Shown: piece by piece, positions 26,761 through 34,132 of the stretch
Position numbering within the stretch: the first letter of the stretch is position 1
Layout: each line of letters begins with the position of its first letter
Assembly: GCA_015661075.1 (NCBI GenBank)
Contig: JACVQJ010000007.1
Coordinates: forward strand, 1 to 64,000
Reading direction: 5' to 3'
DNA from: Parachlamydiales bacterium
GTDB taxonomy: Bacteria > Chlamydiota > Chlamydiia > Chlamydiales > SM23-39
DNA: 64,000 nucleotides
The notes under the pieces: generated by a model
The model's input: only the letters and a program-made list of their open reading frames with translations
Told to the model about the DNA's origin: nothing
The model's database searches: none
Position numbers and translations under genes: made by a program

Positions 26761-27435
26761 TTAGAGCCTACCGTCTTGAATATGAAAGTTTTGGGTGGAG
26801 AAGGATTGAACCATGGCATCATGCGTGGTCAAGATCACTGAGCTTTTCCTGGCCGCCACAAGATTCGCCAGAATTTCCATAATCTCGCAGCCTGTTTTTT
26901 GATCCAGGCTGGCTGTGGGCTCATCTCCAATAATCACATGAGGCCGTTTGGCAACGGCCCGGGCGATCGCCACTCTTTGCTTTTGCCCGCCGCTGAGCTC
27001 CGACGGTTTTTTCATCCGATGCTCCCAGAGGCCCACCGCTTGCAGCGATTCCTCAATGCGCTCTTCGATTTCGTTTTTGGGAAGTTTTTGCCGGGATAGA
27101 AAATATCTCACGTTTTCTTCAGCGCTCAAAACAGGAATCAGGTGAAATTGCTGAAAAATAAATCCGATCTGAAATTTCCGGATCTGGTTTTTTCTCTTTT
27201 CGCCCATCGAGCCAATATCTTCGTTTTGAAAAATCACTGTTCCTTGCTGGGCAGGTTCGATGAGTCCCAGGATATTGAGCAGAGTCGATTTACCGGAGCC
27301 GGAAGGACCCGAAATCGTTACGAGAGCCGATGTTGGAATATTCAAGCTCAAACCCCGAATCGCTTCGATCTTCTGCTTTCCCAAGGAATAGGAAAAAAAC
27401 AGCTCCTTCACTTCGTATAGATTTTCCGACATCAT
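26761..27435 (-). CDS. LolD/MacB-type ABC ATPase
   Basis: A 224-residue ATPase with Walker A SGPSGSGKSTLLNILG (near residue 42), Q-loop IFQQFHLIPVLSAEENV, signature LSGGQKQRVAIARAVA (near 142), Walker B VIIGDEPTASLD and the H-loop LTTHD. This is the compact type that drives FtsX-like permeases. It is the first gene of the minus-strand operon; the permease begins one base after its stop. Two adjacent ATG codons, MMSENL, are both usable starts. A MITE ends a few bases upstream, so the original promoter may have been displaced. Confidence 0.9.
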   Translation of the reverse strand: MMSENLYEVKELFFSYSLGKQKIEAIRGLSLNIPTSALVTISGPSGSGKSTLLNILGLIEPAQQGTVIFQNEDIGSMGEKRKNQIRKFQIGFIFQQFHLIPVLSAEENVRYFLSRQKLPKNEIEERIEESLQAVGLWEHRMKKPSELSGGQKQRVAIARAVAKRPHVIIGDEPTASLDQKTGCEIMEILANLVAARKSSVILTTHDAMVQSFSTQNFHIQDGRL

Positions 27436-27448
27436 TCCCCCGTTTAAA

Positions 27449-27628
27449 CTCGACTTTGTACATTTTTAGGGCCGCCTGCCTCGCCTATTTGCCCTCTGAC
27501 GTTCGACCTCTGGTCGAACGAGGCGTTAATTTAATAAGGAAGGGGATAGTCAACCCCTTCCTTATTAAATTAACGCCTCAGAGGGCAAATCCATCGAGGC
27601 CTTCGGTCCTTAAACATTGACTTTTCAG
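27449..27628. mobile_element. MITE family A, copy 2, with long central palindrome
   Basis: The left end (27449 onward) repeats the CTCGACTTTGTACATTTTTA terminus of copy 1. The centre is a perfect 26-bp inverted repeat, GAGGCGTTAATTTAATAAGG... at 27520-27545 and its complement at 27554-27579, around an 8-base loop ATAGTCAA. A second smaller stem, GTTCGACC/GGTCGAAC, lies at about 27501-27519. The right end is decayed (CTTAAACATTGACTTTTCAG) relative to copy 1, so the boundary is approximate. It is inverted relative to copy 1, as the loop sequence shows. It separates the divergent ABC operon and HMG-CoA reductase genes. Confidence 0.85.
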
Positions 27629-27685
27629 ACTCACAATTCTAATATTAACATTCTTATTCATCAATTAAACTATTGTTTTTAAATC

Positions 27686-28948
27686 ATGTCTGAAAGTTAT
27701 ATTTTTAGTAAGAAATACTTGAACAGCCTCCTCAGCGCGTCTTCAGAAGAAGATTTGGCCTCGCAATTAGCCAAAAAAGACACCCCGCTGCCTCCCCGTG
27801 TCCCCGGCGGAACCTCGATGACCGAAGAGGCCATCGCCAAACGCCTGCAACGAACACCGCTTTTTGGGCAGGAAGCGGAGATGTTGCTCGATCCGCAAAC
27901 GCTGGCGCTGAAAGCTGATTATCAAAAAAACATTGAGAACTTTATTGGAACGGTCAAGGTTCCTGTGGGACTCATCGGACCATTGCGGGTCAACGGAATT
28001 CATGCCCAGGGCGATTACTACATCCCGCTCGCCACCTCCGAATCGGCTCTGGTGGCTTCCTATCATCGAGGATCGCTCCTGATCAGCGAGGCCGGCGGAT
28101 GTTCCTGCGCCCTGCTATCGGAAGGCGTGTGCCGCGCACCGGGTTTTATTTTTAAAACCCTCGCTGATGCCGGCCTGTTTGTGAAATGGTGCATTGATCA
28201 TTTTGAACATTTTAAAGAAGCCGCGCACAGCACAACAAACCATGGCCAGCTGCGAAATCTCAAAGTAAACATCGACGGGAATCACGTTTATCTCATTTTT
28301 GAATACACCACCGGGGATGCATCAGGCCAGAATATGGTCACGTTTGCCACAGAAGCCGTGATCCAATTCATCCTCATCCATTCCCCCATCAAACCGGTGC
28401 ATCACTTCATCGAAGCCAATCTGTCCGGCGACAAAAAGGCCTCGACGCAATCGTTTCATTCCGTCCGTGGCAAAAAAGTGACCGCTGAGATCCGAATTCC
28501 CCGCCCGTTGATTGAAAAATTTCTCCATACCACACCGGAATTGATGGTCCAGTACTGGAATATTTCAGCAGTCGGGGGCGTCTTGAGCGGCTGCATTGGC
28601 ACGCAGGGCCATTATGCCAACGGTCTGGCGGCGCTTTACCTGGCATGCGGCCAGGATGTAGCCTGTGTGGCCGAATCGGCGATCGGCGTCACACGGATCG
28701 AGCTGACCGATGAGGACGAACTCTACGCCTCCGTTACTTTGCCCAACATCATGGTGGGCACAGTCGGGGGAGGAACAAAACTGCCGTCCCAACAATCCTG
28801 TCTAAAAATCATGGGACTCCTGGGCACAGGTAAAGCCAGAAGTTTTGCCGAAGTCTGCGCTGCGCTCGCTCTCGCTGGAGAGCTCTCAATCCAGGGAGCT
28901 ATCTGCGCCCATCATTTTTCCCGAGCGCACCGCCGACTGGCCCGATAA
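27686..28948 (+). CDS. Hydroxymethylglutaryl-CoA reductase, soluble
   Basis: A 420-residue protein covering the complete catalytic region: GTVKVPVGLIGPLRVNG and PLATSESALVASYHRG (catalytic Glu, near 117), YTTGDASGQNMVTFATE (catalytic Asp, near 209), ANLSGDKKASTQ (catalytic Lys, near 249), VGTVGGGTKLPSQ and a C-terminal histidine in HHFSRAHRRLAR. All four catalytic residues are present and there is no membrane anchor. It converts HMG-CoA to mevalonate. Known chlamydiae make isoprenoids by the MEP route, so a mevalonate enzyme suggests acquisition for a special lipid or for host-derived substrate. No other mevalonate-pathway gene is seen. The 3' end overlaps the convergent gene by 63 bp. Confidence 0.9.
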   Translation: MSESYIFSKKYLNSLLSASSEEDLASQLAKKDTPLPPRVPGGTSMTEEAIAKRLQRTPLFGQEAEMLLDPQTLALKADYQKNIENFIGTVKVPVGLIGPLRVNGIHAQGDYYIPLATSESALVASYHRGSLLISEAGGCSCALLSEGVCRAPGFIFKTLADAGLFVKWCIDHFEHFKEAAHSTTNHGQLRNLKVNIDGNHVYLIFEYTTGDASGQNMVTFATEAVIQFILIHSPIKPVHHFIEANLSGDKKASTQSFHSVRGKKVTAEIRIPRPLIEKFLHTTPELMVQYWNISAVGGVLSGCIGTQGHYANGLAALYLACGQDVACVAESAIGVTRIELTDEDELYASVTLPNIMVGTVGGGTKLPSQQSCLKIMGLLGTGKARSFAEVCAALALAGELSIQGAICAHHFSRAHRRLAR

Positions 28949-29623
28949 AAACCGTTCAAACTCGCGCTCGAATGGAATGAGAGGAACATCATTCACCAAA
29001 ATACCTACCCCCATTTCGTGTATGACGCCTGCTTTCCGATCCAGCCAAAGACCGCCGGATAGAGCAAGCATCTGAAATCGGACAAACATTTTGGAAAGAG
29101 GTACAGTCGCATCATGGCTCGCTTTTGCATACTGTGGTGCGTGCAGGAGTGCAAATCCGATCGATTCAAGCAAATGACGGGTCATGGCCAGATGACACTG
29201 GTGCTCGATCTCCATCTGTCGAATATGCTGCAATAGGTCGTATGACATTTTCGCAGCAGCGATGAACCGTCCCCCATCCAAGCAGGAGGCGATCGACTTC
29301 CGAACATTTTTCAGATCCAGGGCGAGCTGCCGGAGGATCTGTTGATTCGCCTGCAGTCGATACAGGGGCGCTGTGTCGTATGAGGGAAGGGGGTGCATGG
29401 GAACAAAATCATCCGCAATGACCCCAATACCCATTTTCTGAAATCGGGCCGCCTTGCGATCAATCAGCCAGGCAATGGGAATGGCCGCTCCTTCGAGCAG
29501 GATTAACAGCCTGGACACTCCCAGAGATCGATGATCGCTCATCTGAGCATATAACTTTTTTCGCTCAAAATTAATGACCACCGCATCTCTTAAATGATCG
29601 CAAAAGGCTCTCCCCAAGACCAT
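28886..29623 (-). CDS. Unrecognised protein converging on HMG-CoA reductase
   Basis: A 245-residue protein without signal peptide or clear membrane helix. It has two similar short blocks, QKMGIGVIADDFVPMHPLPSYD and HEMGVGILVNDVPLIPFE, each preceded by a WLIDRKAA or WLDRKAG stretch, so it may contain an internal duplication of a ligand-binding motif. The central part is helical and histidine-rich (IRQMEIEHQCHLAMTRHLLES). I do not recognise the family. The ATG at 29623 lies three bases after the stop of the outer-membrane-type gene, so the two are co-transcribed. It overlaps the end of HMG-CoA reductase by 63 bp on the other strand. Confidence 0.6.
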   Translation of the reverse strand: MVLGRAFCDHLRDAVVINFERKKLYAQMSDHRSLGVSRLLILLEGAAIPIAWLIDRKAARFQKMGIGVIADDFVPMHPLPSYDTAPLYRLQANQQILRQLALDLKNVRKSIASCLDGGRFIAAAKMSYDLLQHIRQMEIEHQCHLAMTRHLLESIGFALLHAPQYAKASHDATVPLSKMFVRFQMLALSGGLWLDRKAGVIHEMGVGILVNDVPLIPFEREFERFLSGQSAVRSGKMMGADSSLD

Positions 29624-29626
29624 CCG

Positions 29627-30190
29627 TTAAAATCCCATCCCGTAGCTGACAACCATGAGCGGAAACCACAGGACGTTATCATGAGAATAGTAGCCATGCA
29701 CTCTCCCAATATCCACGGTAGGAAAGCTGATCTGCGCCTGGATAAAACGCGTGTCATTCGTCTTATTTCGATACTGTTTTCCAAAGACGATCTCTGGAGA
29801 GATGGCTACAACATTGTGGCCGTCGACCATGGTTACAACATTGTGGCCGCCGACCAAGGCGCTAACGCCCAAACCGCCGCCCGCATAAAACTGGGATTCG
29901 AGATTGGGTTTGAAGTAGTGATGATAGAGAGCATTCATTTTGATTTGCGTCGCCACAACCACTGTCGCTGCTTGCAATGAGACATCGTATCCATGGTGAC
30001 CTGTCTGATTCCGATAGCCGAATGCAAAGTTGGGAAGCGGCAAGGGAAAAGGCCCCAGACCGATTGAAAAATAGCCCATTGACTGTTCAACTTCTTTCGA
30101 AGCCGGTGTTTCCTGAGTCGTTTCCGTTGCCATCGCTGCGCTTGAGAACAAGACAAAAGCCGCAACCAGTGTTTTCATTTTCATATTCAT
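29627..30190 (-). CDS. Small secreted outer-membrane-type protein
   Basis: A 187-residue protein with a signal peptide (MNMKMKTLVAAFVLFSSAAMA, cleavage after AMA) and a mature part made of alternating, aromatic-rich strands: MGYFSIGLGPFPLPLPNFAFGYR, SQFYAGGGLGVSALVGG and ending VVSYGMGF, whose terminal phenylalanine is typical of outer-membrane barrels. Length and layout suggest a small eight-stranded barrel. A 27-base near-duplication encodes the repeat GHNVV...VDGHNVV near residue 118. Possible starts MNM, MKM and MK differ by only a few residues. It is cotranscribed with the gene downstream. Confidence 0.65.
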   Translation of the reverse strand: MNMKMKTLVAAFVLFSSAAMATETTQETPASKEVEQSMGYFSIGLGPFPLPLPNFAFGYRNQTGHHGYDVSLQAATVVVATQIKMNALYHHYFKPNLESQFYAGGGLGVSALVGGHNVVTMVDGHNVVAISPEIVFGKQYRNKTNDTRFIQAQISFPTVDIGRVHGYYSHDNVLWFPLMVVSYGMGF

Positions 30191-30389
30191 CCTCTGCTTA
30201 AAAATTTAACTACAAAAACTAAAGTATGCAGAACAGATCTATTTACCAAAATACCAAACATTATTTTAAACAAACCCAAACAAAAAACTACAACACTTGG
30301 AACATCTCAAAAACTTCCCCTGCAACAAAAATCTTTAGTTAAATACTTCATTAAGGTATCATGTAGCATTCGAAAAAATCGAGGGTTCA

Positions 30390-31394
30390 ATGAACAGTCT
30401 TCCTGCCGTCGCTCTAGACGCACCCACTACAGAATTGAGCACTTGCGCTGCGCCTGAAAAAATAACGAATCAATCACCGCAAAGAGAGAGGACGATCAAC
30501 CTTACTTCCCTCGCTTTAGATGCAATAATGCCAGAATTGAGCAGCGGCGCGGCGCCTGAAAAGAAAACATCTCGATTACCACTGAGTTTGCGGATGATCA
30601 AATATCTTACGGGTGCCAGCGCGATAGCGGCTGTCGCCACTATCATCTATGGACTCGCGACCAATATTTTGGCTTTTATGGTCATCGGGGGCATCTTCGC
30701 TGCAGCAACCCTGTCAAGCTTTTACCTGATCCGTCGATCGGCCCAATTAAAAGGCATCGAAGACAACACCATGGAATTGAATGAGTTAAACGCCAGCCTC
30801 ACGGCGAAAGACGCCCAAATCGAGCAATTGATCGGCCAGTTACAAGAGCTCAACAAAAAACTGCGCGAGCAGGAAAATAAAGTGAGCCAAGTGCTTCAAA
30901 ATGACCAGGAACGGCAGCAACAGTCCAACGAGCGACTACACGAATCCGTTGATACTCTCGCCAAACTCCAAGCCGGCGCCCAAATAGCGCAGGACCAAGC
31001 GGCAAATGAACTCGCCGAGCAAATCGCGGCCATGCAAAAACAGTCGGAAAAAGATCAACAACTCATCATCAAGCTCAATGCAACCGTAAAGGAAGCCCGA
31101 GAACAGATTAATAGTCTGGAAAAAGCTCTTGCCGACCTTCAAAAGCAAATTGCTGAAAGCCCTAAGCAAAAAAAAGAAAAAGCAGAGTTTGGTGCAGGTA
31201 TATCCCAGCAGATTAAAACCATCACTGAAACACTAAAAACAACGACTGACACTGTTTCTTCGGATCGAGCGCGTGCTGTTGAGCTGGATAAACAGATCGC
31301 TTTGCAAACAGATAGAGTAGACAAAACTTCAAAGACGATAGAAAACATCGACGCTTTACTGAACGCCATTTACGAACGACTTCCTAAATCTTAA
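30390..31394 (+). CDS. IncA-like inclusion-membrane candidate, first of a pair
   Basis: A 334-residue protein. The first 70 residues are hydrophilic and contain a repeated block (LALDA/VALDAPTTELSTCAAPEK, twice). Residues about 70-115 form the paired hydrophobic segment typical of chlamydial Inc proteins: IKYLTGASAIAAVATIIYGL and LAFMVIGGIFAAATLSSFYLI with a short turn. The remaining 215 residues are heptad-rich coiled coil (LNELNASLTAKDAQIEQLIGQLQELNKKL). Inc proteins are secreted by the type III system into the vacuole membrane, with the coiled coil facing the host cytosol. The second member begins 19 bp downstream. Family identity is by architecture, not by close sequence match. Confidence 0.7.
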   Translation: MNSLPAVALDAPTTELSTCAAPEKITNQSPQRERTINLTSLALDAIMPELSSGAAPEKKTSRLPLSLRMIKYLTGASAIAAVATIIYGLATNILAFMVIGGIFAAATLSSFYLIRRSAQLKGIEDNTMELNELNASLTAKDAQIEQLIGQLQELNKKLREQENKVSQVLQNDQERQQQSNERLHESVDTLAKLQAGAQIAQDQAANELAEQIAAMQKQSEKDQQLIIKLNATVKEAREQINSLEKALADLQKQIAESPKQKKEKAEFGAGISQQIKTITETLKTTTDTVSSDRARAVELDKQIALQTDRVDKTSKTIENIDALLNAIYERLPKS

Positions 31395-31412
31395 TCTTCG
31401 AGGGCAATTATT

Positions 31413-32333
31413 ATGACAACAGCACCTTTTCCCGCAGCCCCAGATTCGTTCTGCTGCCCCCTCAGCCAATATTTTTGCAGCGATTGGACGCAGGTGATCG
31501 GCGATATCGGCTGTTTGGGCGCAACGGCCCTTTCGGTTTTTGGCTGTTTTTCCAGCAACATCCCTATGGCCGTCGTTTCCGGCGTAGCAGCGGCATCCAA
31601 CGCCGCGCTGGTCCTGCGCGTGGGGTACCTGCGTCCGATGAGCGAACTGGACCATAGCGTCGACCAACTGGACCAAACGATTGCGGATTTACGGGCTGAC
31701 AATGCGGCCAAGGCTGAGGAAGCTCACCATCTTCATGAGAGCGCCAAAATCCTTGAAGGGACTATTGAGCAAATCCGTCAAGAAAATGATGAACTTTATT
31801 TGAAAAGACAACAAGACGTAAAACAGCTTTCCGAGGTCACCCAAGAACTGGATCGTTTGCAGCAAAGATACCGCACTATTCAGGAAACGTGCCTCAATCT
31901 TCAGCGCACACTCAGCAGCGCGTGTGCGACCGAAACGAGCGCCCTCGAATCAGCATCGAATGCCATGCAAGCCAATGAAGACCAATTTGCCAAAGCTCTC
32001 CCTAGTCTCACAAAAGGCGTAACCTCTCTGCAGACGTATGTAGTGAGCGCCAAAAAAGAAAACGCCGACCTGCGCGGCCTGCTCGAGCAACTGCAATCGG
32101 AAAAAATCGCTCTGGACAAACGAATCAAATCGCTGCAGACCGAAAAGGCCGATCTACAAAAATTGGTCACCGCCCAGCAATCGGAAGCCGATCTACAAAG
32201 GAAAATAGAAGAACAAACCAGAAAGCTCACCGAAGTCGAAACACGCCTCGCTCAGCTGGCTCCCAAACTTAGAGAAGTCCTGAACGCTCTCCCCGCCCCA
32301 GGCAGCGCGATCAAAAAACAACCGGATAAATAA
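31413..32333 (+). CDS. IncA-like inclusion-membrane candidate, second of a pair
   Basis: A 306-residue protein with the same plan as its neighbour but little sequence identity. A short head is followed by a paired hydrophobic region at about 22-70 (VIGDIGCLGATALSVFGCFS and MAVVSGVAAASNAALVLRVG), then more than 220 residues of coiled coil (LQSEKIALDKRIKSLQTEKADLQKL). The mid-part holds a run of residues suited to membrane fusion-type helical bundles. A ribosome-binding site (CGAGGG) precedes the ATG, and the 19-bp gap makes co-transcription likely. Role inferred: insertion in the vacuole membrane and interaction with host trafficking proteins. Confidence 0.7.
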   Translation: MTTAPFPAAPDSFCCPLSQYFCSDWTQVIGDIGCLGATALSVFGCFSSNIPMAVVSGVAAASNAALVLRVGYLRPMSELDHSVDQLDQTIADLRADNAAKAEEAHHLHESAKILEGTIEQIRQENDELYLKRQQDVKQLSEVTQELDRLQQRYRTIQETCLNLQRTLSSACATETSALESASNAMQANEDQFAKALPSLTKGVTSLQTYVVSAKKENADLRGLLEQLQSEKIALDKRIKSLQTEKADLQKLVTAQQSEADLQRKIEEQTRKLTEVETRLAQLAPKLREVLNALPAPGSAIKKQPDK

Positions 32334-32375
32334 CTGGAAGTGAGTTTTTTGTTAGCGTGAACAACTTTTCAATGA

Positions 32376-34121
32376 TCACGATTGGGTTCCCTGGCTGTAG
32401 AGCTGGTGGAGCCGTTCGTACAGTGCGTCGATCTCTTTTTGCTCGCGAGCGATCTGGAAGGCGAGGCGTTTGAACTCCTCCCCCTGGGCTGTTTGCGACT
32501 CTGCCGCCAGCTCAGCATTGTGTTTTTCGATGCTATTTTCGAGAACCACGATTCTGTCTTCGCATTTTTTGATCTCGGCCTTGTTTGATTGGGGCTTGAC
32601 GGGCGGAGGTGCTTTTTTCTTCGGCTCCGGTTTTTCCTCCTCCCAGCCGATCTGGGATAAAAACTCGTCATAGTTGCCGAGGAACAGTTCCTGTTTTTGC
32701 TTATGGCAGACGACGATTTTGTTAATCGGGATACGCCGTAAAACCCATTCGCTGTGGGTGACAATCACGACAGACCCATGAAACTCTTCAATCGCGTCGA
32801 TCAAAGCTTCGATCGATTCGATGTCGAGGTGGTGGGTCGGCTCATCCAACAACAGAAGATTGCACGGCTGGGCCACGATCTTTCCCAATAGAACACGGCT
32901 CCTCTCGCCGCCGGACAAAACCGATATCGGTTTTTTCGCCCGGTCTGAACTGAACATCATGAGTCCGCAAATCCCCCGGATCTGGGTCATATTCAGATCG
33001 TGATTCGCTGAAGCGATCTCCTCCTCGATCTTGAGATTCGGGTGCAACCGATCGATCGATGTCTGCCCAAAATATCCGATCCGGGTCGCCTGCGAAACGG
33101 CGAGGTTTCCCTGACTCGGCGAGAGTTCTTGCGTGAGGAGCTTCAAAATCGTGGACTTGCCGTATCCGTTCTTCCCGATAATGGCGATGCGGTCTTTTTT
33201 TTCGATCATGAGCGAAAAGTCATCGATGAGCGGACTTGCATCATAAGAAAAGCGCAGATGCAATGCCTCCAGCATCTTCTTCCCATGGAATGGCACTTCG
33301 TGAAAAGAAAAGGCCAGGTTGTACATGTCTTTTAACTTCTCAAGGGCGGGCAAACGCCCGATCATTTTGAGTTTGGATTGCGCCTGGGTCGCTTTCGACG
33401 CTTTGGCCCCAAACCTCTCAACATAGGCCTGCACATGAGCGCGCTTCTTTTCGATGTTTTGCCGCGTTTGCTCGTAGACCTCTTCTTCGCGCGCGATGAT
33501 CTCAAAGAGATCGGCGCTCTTTCCTTTGATCTTGTAGATGTGCTGCCGGTGGATTCCCATCATGTGGGTGGTCGCCTCATCCAAAAATTCCAGATCGTGC
33601 GAAATCAAAATCATCTCCCCTTCCCACTGCTGCAGAAGCTGCGTAAGGAAACGGATCGAAATAATATCGAGATAGTTAGTCGGCTCATCGAGAAGCAAGC
33701 AGTCCGGCTCAGAGACGAGCACTTTGGCCAACTGAATCCGCAGCTGATAGCCGCCGGACAAACTCTCGGGCGGCGCGCTCAGCATCTCCTCGGTCATTCC
33801 AAGACCAAACAAGATCATCTCCACTTTATAGAGACACTCTTTTTCGTCCTCCCTTAATCCTAAAGCGGCTTCCTGCAAAACTGTGGGCTGGCTGAATCGG
33901 ATCTGCTGCTCCAGCACTCCAATGCGGTATCCGCGCGCAAACGTGACCGTCCCCGCATCCGGCTCCTCTTGTTTCGCAATGACGCGAAACAGGGTCGATT
34001 TTCCCGAACCATTCCGGCCGATCAAACCGCACCTCTCGCCCTTTTGCAGGCTGAACGTCACTGAATCAAAAATCACCTGGTCGCCAAAGGCCAGGCTAAG
34101 TCCTTCTACTTGAATAAACAC
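32376..34121 (-). CDS. ABC-F family ATPase (ribosome-associated type)
   Basis: A 581-residue protein with two ABC cassettes in tandem and no membrane segment. Cassette 1 has CGLIGRNGSGKSTLF, SLSGGYQLRIQLAKVL and CLLLDEPTNYLD; cassette 2 has IAIIGKNGYGKSTILKLL, SVLSGGERSRVLLGKI and LLLLDEPTHHLDIE. The linker between them carries the charged ABC_tran_Xtn stretch (RQNIEKKRAHVQAYVERFGAKASKATQAQS), and the C-terminus ends in a coiled coil like that of Uup. ABC-F proteins bind the ribosomal E site. It begins 11 bp after the giant ATPase gene on the same strand and is probably its downstream operon partner. Confidence 0.92.
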   Translation of the reverse strand: MFIQVEGLSLAFGDQVIFDSVTFSLQKGERCGLIGRNGSGKSTLFRVIAKQEEPDAGTVTFARGYRIGVLEQQIRFSQPTVLQEAALGLREDEKECLYKVEMILFGLGMTEEMLSAPPESLSGGYQLRIQLAKVLVSEPDCLLLDEPTNYLDIISIRFLTQLLQQWEGEMILISHDLEFLDEATTHMMGIHRQHIYKIKGKSADLFEIIAREEEVYEQTRQNIEKKRAHVQAYVERFGAKASKATQAQSKLKMIGRLPALEKLKDMYNLAFSFHEVPFHGKKMLEALHLRFSYDASPLIDDFSLMIEKKDRIAIIGKNGYGKSTILKLLTQELSPSQGNLAVSQATRIGYFGQTSIDRLHPNLKIEEEIASANHDLNMTQIRGICGLMMFSSDRAKKPISVLSGGERSRVLLGKIVAQPCNLLLLDEPTHHLDIESIEALIDAIEEFHGSVVIVTHSEWVLRRIPINKIVVCHKQKQELFLGNYDEFLSQIGWEEEKPEPKKKAPPPVKPQSNKAEIKKCEDRIVVLENSIEKHNAELAAESQTAQGEEFKRLAFQIAREQKEIDALYERLHQLYSQGTQS

Positions 34122-34132
34122 CTCTCTCTCGA

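Noticed and set aside
29820-29875. Tandem repeat in the small outer-membrane protein as a phase-variable tract
   Set aside because: Only two imperfect 27-base copies in frame; length change by slippage would not switch the gene off.
32334-32375. Terminator between the second Inc gene and the ABC-F gene
   Set aside because: The 42-bp convergent gap contains a short T-run but no stem of convincing strength.
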